Positions 44,164-48,577 of a stretch of 48,577 nt of DNA are shown here, piece by piece; position 1 is the first letter of the stretch; each line of letters begins with the position of its first letter. The stretch covers positions 1 to 48,577 of the forward strand of contig NZ_JAEIJD010000015.1 of NCBI RefSeq assembly GCF_016307205.1, written 5' to 3'. Source of the DNA: Pontibaca salina. Its GTDB lineage: Bacteria > Pseudomonadota > Alphaproteobacteria > Rhodobacterales > Rhodobacteraceae. The position numbers were made by a program, and so were the translations under genes. A model generated the notes under the pieces. It had not been told where the DNA came from. It made no database searches and saw nothing but the letters and a program-made list of their open reading frames with translations.

Positions 44164-44185
44164 AAATTTCGCCTCCAGACTATCG

Positions 44186-45502
44186 CTAGAAGCCAAGCAC
44201 TTTAGAGGGTAGCCAGAGCACTATTTGTGGAAAGGCCATCACGATCCCCAGCGTTATGAACTGCAGGATAATGAACGGCACCACCCCTCGATACATGTCT
44301 GCCAAGGTGATCTGAGGAGGTGCAATGACCCGCAGATAGAACACTGCCGGCGCCATCGGTGGTGACAGATAGCTGGTTTGAATCACGATCAGAAAGAGGA
44401 TGCAAAACCATACCGGATCAAACCCGAGATCGTTCACGATTGGTATGAAAACCGGCAGGAAAATCAGCAGAATAGAGATCCACTCCAGCGCAAAACCCGC
44501 CAGAAAGACGATTACGAGGAGCAACGCCAACGTCGCCCACGGGCTGAGGTTAGATGCCGTGATCAGCCCCTTGGTCAACTGAATGCCACCGCCAGCGACG
44601 AAGACCCCGGAAAACATCGAGCCGGCCAGCAGGATCAGCAATATCATCGAGGTCACCTGAACGGTGTTGAGCAGGGCGATGCGCAATGTAGAGAAAGTAA
44701 GCGTGCGATAGCAGGCCGCCAGCACCACCGAGCCCAAAGCGCCCATTCCTGCCGCCTCAGTCGGAGAGGCAAGACCCAGCATGATCGACCCAAGGACTGA
44801 GAAAATCATCAGCGCCGCGGGCAGGAAGGCGGTCGCTGTGATCCAGAGTCTTTCGGTTTTCGTGGGCAAGACTTCGTCATCCACCACCAGCGACCCATCT
44901 TGTGGTCGGATCGTACAGCGCACAATGATATAGATGATGTAAAGCCCTGCCATGACCAAGCCGGGAAACACCATCCCCATGAACAGGTCACCCACTGAAA
45001 CATTGGCGATGGGGCCCATCAAAATCACCACAACCGAGGGCGGAATGATTGTGCCCAAGGATCCGCCGGCGCAGATCGTGCCGGAAATCAGCCCCTTATT
45101 ATAGTTGTGCTTCATCATCACCGGGATCGCGAGCAGGCCCACCACGGTTTCGGTGGCACCAATCACCCCGGTCGCGGCAGCGAAAATCACGCACATCAAG
45201 ACCGTACCAACGGCCAGCCCCCCCGGCAAACGACGTGTCCACAGATGCATTGCTTCGAATAACCGCTCGGCAATCCCCGAGCGCTCCAGCATCGTTCCCA
45301 TGAACACGAATAACGGCACTGCGGCGAGCACGAAGTTACTTGCTACTTCGTCAACCTTGTCAACAAATTGGTGAACCAGCGCATCGCCAAAGGTGAATAT
45401 ACCAAAGACCGCAGCCACCCCCATCAGGGAGAAAGCGATCGGAAAGCCGGTCAAAAGGATCGCTAATAGGACCGGAAACATCCATAGAGAAGAATAATCC
45501 AT
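44186..45502 (-). CDS. dctM: TRAP transporter large permease DctM
   Basis: A 438-residue membrane protein of about 12 helices, the ion-coupled transport subunit of a TRAP importer. Family landmarks are GFPIAFSLMGVA near the N-terminus, GGSLGTIIPPSVVVILMG (about 145-162) and LGSIMLGLASPTEAAGMGALG in the second half. It starts four bases after the dctQ stop. It is full length. Confidence 0.94.
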   Translation of the reverse strand: MDYSSLWMFPVLLAILLTGFPIAFSLMGVAAVFGIFTFGDALVHQFVDKVDEVASNFVLAAVPLFVFMGTMLERSGIAERLFEAMHLWTRRLPGGLAVGTVLMCVIFAAATGVIGATETVVGLLAIPVMMKHNYNKGLISGTICAGGSLGTIIPPSVVVILMGPIANVSVGDLFMGMVFPGLVMAGLYIIYIIVRCTIRPQDGSLVVDDEVLPTKTERLWITATAFLPAALMIFSVLGSIMLGLASPTEAAGMGALGSVVLAACYRTLTFSTLRIALLNTVQVTSMILLILLAGSMFSGVFVAGGGIQLTKGLITASNLSPWATLALLLVIVFLAGFALEWISILLIFLPVFIPIVNDLGFDPVWFCILFLIVIQTSYLSPPMAPAVFYLRVIAPPQITLADMYRGVVPFIILQFITLGIVMAFPQIVLWLPSKVLGF

Positions 45503-45506
45503 CTGT

Positions 45507-46019
45507 TCAGACTTTCGCGCATCGACCCAGAAGGATCTGTATATTTTTTAGAATCTCGGCGATGCCCTGCAGCAGCAAACAGGCGAAGCCGATGAAGAAG
45601 AAGCTATAGTAAGGCCAGATCACTGGGTTCCAGGCGGATTCACCGGAACGTTCCTGCCACTCATATGCTTCAATCGTGTATTGAAGGAGCCCCCAAGTCA
45701 GCCAACAGGCGATGGGCAAAAACAGAACAAGATAGCTGATAAGGTCCAGTCCCGCTCGTGTTTTGGGCGAGAGCCTAAGGGCTATGACGTCGATTCTGAC
45801 ATGCCGATCATCGCGCAGCGTGTAGGCAGCTCCGAGCAGGAACGAAGCACCCATGGCCATGTAGCCGATTTCGTAAGCCCAGATTGTTGGCCGGCCAAAA
45901 ACATAGCGGGCAACCACCTCATAGACTGAGGCAAAGATCAGAGGCAGTAAAATCAGCGCTCCAATATAGCCCAGAACCGCGCTGATTCGTCCGATCAAGC
46001 GCCGGGTGCTTATAATCAT
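45507..46019 (-). CDS. dctQ: TRAP transporter small permease DctQ
   Basis: A 170-residue membrane protein with four helices. WAYEIGYMAMGASFLLGAAY and DDRHVRIDVIA are the conserved DctQ motif (helix 2 with the following basic segment). It forms the membrane part with DctM. It is separated from dctP by 61 bases that contain a strong hairpin. Confidence 0.93.
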   Translation of the reverse strand: MIISTRRLIGRISAVLGYIGALILLPLIFASVYEVVARYVFGRPTIWAYEIGYMAMGASFLLGAAYTLRDDRHVRIDVIALRLSPKTRAGLDLISYLVLFLPIACWLTWGLLQYTIEAYEWQERSGESAWNPVIWPYYSFFFIGFACLLLQGIAEILKNIQILLGRCAKV

Positions 46020-46039
46020 TTACATATCCTCATTGAATA

Positions 46040-46065
46040 GCCCCCAAAGCCCTGGCTTTGGGGGC
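46040..46065 (-). terminator. Strong stem-loop between dctP and dctQ
   Basis: GCCCCCAAAGCC (46040-46051) and GGCTTTGGGGGC (46054-46065) form a perfect 12-bp stem with a two-base loop. It lies about 15 bases after the dctP stop. It may cause partial termination or protect the dctP mRNA, so that the binding protein is made in excess of the membrane subunits. Confidence 0.8.
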
Positions 46066-46080
46066 AATCAGAGCGTCAGC

Positions 46081-47163
46081 TCAGCCGTCCGCCGGTGCCT
46101 GTTCGGGCAGAGCAACTTCGCGATAGCTCTCGGCGTCCTTCCAAAGCATTTCATAGGCCCGCTGGGCTTCAAAGACTCGGCTGAACCAATCGTTGCCCTC
46201 AGCCTGCTCTTCCCCCCACTCCATGGCGATTTCTTTGACTTTACGCTTGACCTCATCCTCAAGGACGATGATTTCATTGCCGTTTTCACGGTAGAATTCG
46301 AGCGCCTTGGCATCTTCGTGCCCAAGCTTGAGCCAGCTTTCCATGGTCACAATCTTAGCCGCCAGTTTGACCAGCGCCTGATCTTGTTCGGAAAGTTTTG
46401 CGAAAGAATCCGTATTGATAACAAGCTCATAAGGCGCGCTCGGCTGATGCACCCCCGGCACCACGATATATTTCGCGATCTGATAAAACCCTGGCGCGAC
46501 GTTTTCATAAAGCGTGCCCCATTCGGTGGCATCAATCGCTCCGCGCTCGAGCGAGGTGTAGACATCACCGGCAGCCATTGTCACCGGCGCGGCACCGAGC
46601 TTGCTGGACAGGTCCAGCCAAGCACCTGCCGTGCGCAGCTTTAGCCCCTTGAGATCCTCCAGCGTCGAGACTGGGCGGTTTGAATGCAAAAAGACTTCGG
46701 CCGGACGCATGAACAGCGGGTACGAGACAACACCAAATCGCTCGGCCCGGAACTCTGTCCACAGCTCTTGGCCTCCGCCCTCATAGAGCCAGTGGAGCAT
46801 GCGCTCGCTGTCCATGGATCCGGCAAACCCACCAAACAGAACCGCGGTCTTGTCCCTGCCCCAGTCATATCCCATCCAGGTGTGACCGACGTCGGCAATG
46901 CCTCTTCGTACGCTGCTTGATACGTCCAGTGCTTTGCCGAGGGTTCCGGCTGGGAACACCTCAATCTCAACCCGCCCCTCAGTGAGTTCGGAGACCTTCT
47001 CGGCATAGGCTTTTGCGCCCAGCTCCATAAGGGGGCCGCCGGTGACAGTTGTCGCCATCTTCCAGCGATGTTCAGGTTCTGCTGACGCAGCGGATAGCAT
47101 CATTGAACCGGCTGCGGTTACCGCGAGTACTGAATTCAGCACCCATTTTCTCAGACTTCGCAT
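46081..47163 (-). CDS. dctP: TRAP transporter periplasmic binding protein DctP
   Basis: A 360-residue secreted binding protein. A signal peptide ends near residue 28 (AASAEP). The mature part has EHRWKMATTVTGGPL, GRVEIEVFPAGTLGKALD and the ligand-binding segment EDLKGLKLRTAGAWLDL with the conserved arginine; APYELVINTDSF follows. It resembles the TakP-type branch that binds monocarboxylic 2-oxo or 2-hydroxy acids. Glycolate or a related hydroxyacid is a plausible ligand because its promoter shares a motif with glcDEF. This is inference. Confidence 0.92.
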   Translation of the reverse strand: MRSLRKWVLNSVLAVTAAGSMMLSAASAEPEHRWKMATTVTGGPLMELGAKAYAEKVSELTEGRVEIEVFPAGTLGKALDVSSSVRRGIADVGHTWMGYDWGRDKTAVLFGGFAGSMDSERMLHWLYEGGGQELWTEFRAERFGVVSYPLFMRPAEVFLHSNRPVSTLEDLKGLKLRTAGAWLDLSSKLGAAPVTMAAGDVYTSLERGAIDATEWGTLYENVAPGFYQIAKYIVVPGVHQPSAPYELVINTDSFAKLSEQDQALVKLAAKIVTMESWLKLGHEDAKALEFYRENGNEIIVLEDEVKRKVKEIAMEWGEEQAEGNDWFSRVFEAQRAYEMLWKDAESYREVALPEQAPADG

Positions 47164-47299
47164 TTTTTCTCCCCTCGCGCCACCTTAGTCAGCGCGTCAA
47201 ATGTGTAGTGTATCAGCCGACAACTCATGCAGTGGCGACAGACGTGCCGACCACTTTCGCATATAAATGGATAAAATCAATATTTTTGTTGTGTATGGC

Positions 47300-47310
47300 T
47301 GATATATGTC
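47300..47310. promoter_or_regulatory. TGATATATGTC site upstream of dctP
   Basis: TGATATATGTC lies about 140 bases before the dctP ATG and shares TGATAT with the sites upstream of glcD and the desaturase gene. It is a single, imperfect copy. Confidence 0.35.
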
Positions 47311-47427
47311 TGCGCGGACCAGCGTGAAGCGAACAATTTTTCGCTTAATGCAGATCTTTTTGGTTCCGTATGCACGACATTCACTGTGTGCAAGCAAACT
47401 TCTGGAATACTGCGCCGCGCCTCTTGC

Positions 47428-47523
47428 TGCATTTTCTGGCTGGAGGCCACGGCGGAGCGGATCAAGGGCAAGACAAGCGGCCGCTTACAGTTTCAAGTGC
47501 CGCAACTAAATGATCATTTATAA
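47428..47523 (+). pseudogene. DctP-like binding protein fragment
   Basis: An open stretch on the plus strand reads WLEATAERIKGKTSGRLQFQ, which follows the DctP pattern of a helix with an ER-I-K-x-KTxGR turn into a strand. It ends at TAA after 32 codons and has no start or remainder. It is unrelated in reading direction to the intact dctP nearby. A small relic of another TRAP operon is the likely explanation; chance similarity is possible. Confidence 0.4.
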
Positions 47524-48483
47524 ACGAGTGCAAGCGCCATCCCTGGGGCCCAGTTCGCCAGATCCCCCCATGGGCCTGATGTGTCATGCGATCAGGGAGA
47601 GATCAGCGGATGTCGTGCGCGTAAGGTATTATGAAAGGCTTTATAAGCGCGCTGACAAAGCGCTTCGGCAGTATGCAAAGTTAAGATATTTCACCCATAT
47701 GGCGATCTAATAATTTGATTATAATGATTATTTTTAAATGTATGAAAACCGTACTGTCCCAGCTTTGATTTACTCTCCAAACAGTATTTGCGCGGTTCCT
47801 TCGGGCCAATCTTTCTATCCGCGACCGCTTGCCGGTTCTCGCAATCTTCTTTGGGTTGATACCCAGCCTTCGGCTTAGTTCCACGTTCGCTATATTGCCG
47901 CGCGGACCGCGTACGCCCCTGTCGGCCATTAAACATGCCCTATCGGTCAACGGGTTCGTGGCATCCGCTGGCGAATCTGTTCCATAATATTTTCTTCCAT
48001 TCCCGCAGAAGGAACCCACTAGTATCACTTCGCTGCAGGCCAGTGGTGGTGCAGTTCGTCGATGTTGATGTCGTGCCGGTGACTCTGTTCCCCATGGCCT
48101 TGGAGATGGGGATAATCAGACCTCAGATCGGCAGAGTTACCAAGACCGATCAGCAATTAGACGGTGAGCAGGAGTGGCCAGGTCAATCCAAGGATGATGA
48201 TGGCAACAGCGACCCCGAGCATTCCTGCGACCATTAGCCAAGCGCCGGAATGGATCACGGGCCTCTGAGGAAACCTGTCTAAAAGCTGCAGCAGAGCCAG
48301 TGCTGAGAACATGCCGCCCGCACACCAGAACGACCGTGTTGACCAGAACCATTGCGCTGGCAGCTGCTATTTGCCTCCGTCATCGTGATGAACGGCAGAT
48401 GCTTGTCGACAGGTTTCAGCGGGGCAAAGACAGCGGGATGGATAGCATGTATATGTGGGTCTGACATAGAGAAGAGGTCCCTG

Positions 48484-48577
48484 TGACCTGCCACGGGATT
48501 TTTCCTCCATCTGGAATTAGAGTCTGGCCCAACGAAGGGACGGACAATGAAGCGATCAAGATACACAGAAGAACAGA
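48484..48577 (+). mobile_element. IS3-family element, left end (continues beyond the window)
   Basis: TGACCTGCC at 48484 resembles the terminal repeat start of IS3-family elements. The leader with GAGTCTGGCCCAACGAAGG leads to the transposase orfA. Only the left edge is visible. Confidence 0.65.
48547..48577 (+). CDS. IS3-family transposase OrfA, 5' partial
   Basis: The ATG at 48547 begins MKRSRYTEEQ, the standard start of IS3-family (IS407-group-like) OrfA, and runs off the window. The visible part is too short to judge whether the element is intact. Confidence 0.75.
   Translation, partial: MKRSRYTEEQ

Larger units (their letters stand above)
47164..48483. other. Right-edge region with decayed sequence
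   Basis: No intact gene is supported. It contains the dctP promoter with the GATAT site (47300), a DctP-like fragment (47428-47523) and, on the minus strand around 48050-48400, short hydrophobic frames broken by stops and frameshifts that look like a decayed membrane transporter. Small frames elsewhere are not convincing. Confidence 0.45.

Noticed and set aside
48050-48400. Decayed MFS-type transporter on the minus strand
   Set aside because: Hydrophobic pieces such as GMLGVAVAIIILGLTWPLLL are suggestive, but stops and frame changes prevent a family assignment.

Overview
The window looks like an accessory catabolic region of an alphaproteobacterium, most probably of the Rhodobacteraceae/Roseobacter type. 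The basis is moderately GC-rich DNA with coupled ATGA/TGATG gene overlaps, TRAP, PotABCD and ProVWX transporters, FCD-GntR and Lrp/AsnC regulators, glcDEF, and GlnT-type glutamine synthetase homologues. The assignment is an inference from gene content, not from a marker gene. No rRNA, tRNA or CRISPR was recognised.

Region 1 (about 0.6-18 kb) is an amine-oxidation module. An APC permease is followed by a minus-strand operon: Rieske oxygenase, D-2-hydroxyacid dehydrogenase, tartronate-semialdehyde reductase, ferredoxin reductase and [2Fe-2S] ferredoxin. Divergent from it lie two Lrp/AsnC regulators, two glutamine-synthetase-like ligases, a MetX-fold protein and a glycine-betaine-type ABC transporter (ProVWX). 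A GS-like ligase with a Rieske oxygenase recalls aniline-type pathways, in which an amine is gamma-glutamylated before oxygenation. The substrate here is unknown.

Region 2 (18-21.3 kb) holds two family-4 glycosyltransferases between IS3-like and IS21-like scars and looks inserted.

Region 3 (21.3-33.3 kb) is a bacterial microcompartment (BMC) operon: a divergent DeoR regulator, class III PLP enzyme, CoA-acylating aldehyde dehydrogenase with a C-terminal encapsulation helix, two BMC-T, one BMC-P, one BMC-H, a small EutQ-N-like protein, a PotABCD-type amine transporter, an SDR and an APH-fold kinase. The enzyme set matches the actinobacterial RMM/aminoacetone (1-amino-2-propanol) type. The predicted path is amino alcohol, phospho-amino-alcohol, aldehyde, acyl-CoA. 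No phosphotransacylase or alcohol dehydrogenase is present in the operon.

Region 4 (33.7-47.2 kb) contains glycolate oxidase glcDEF, an IS3-like scar, an FCD-GntR regulator, an alpha/beta hydrolase, a zinc alcohol dehydrogenase, small membrane proteins, a fatty-acid-hydroxylase/sterol-desaturase protein, an FSP1-like flavoprotein and a TRAP transporter. Promoters of glcD, the GntR gene, the desaturase operon and dctP share GATAT-centred palindromic motifs, suggesting one regulon. The right edge (47.2-48.6 kb) is decayed DNA with a DctP-like fragment and the start of an IS3-family element that runs off the window.
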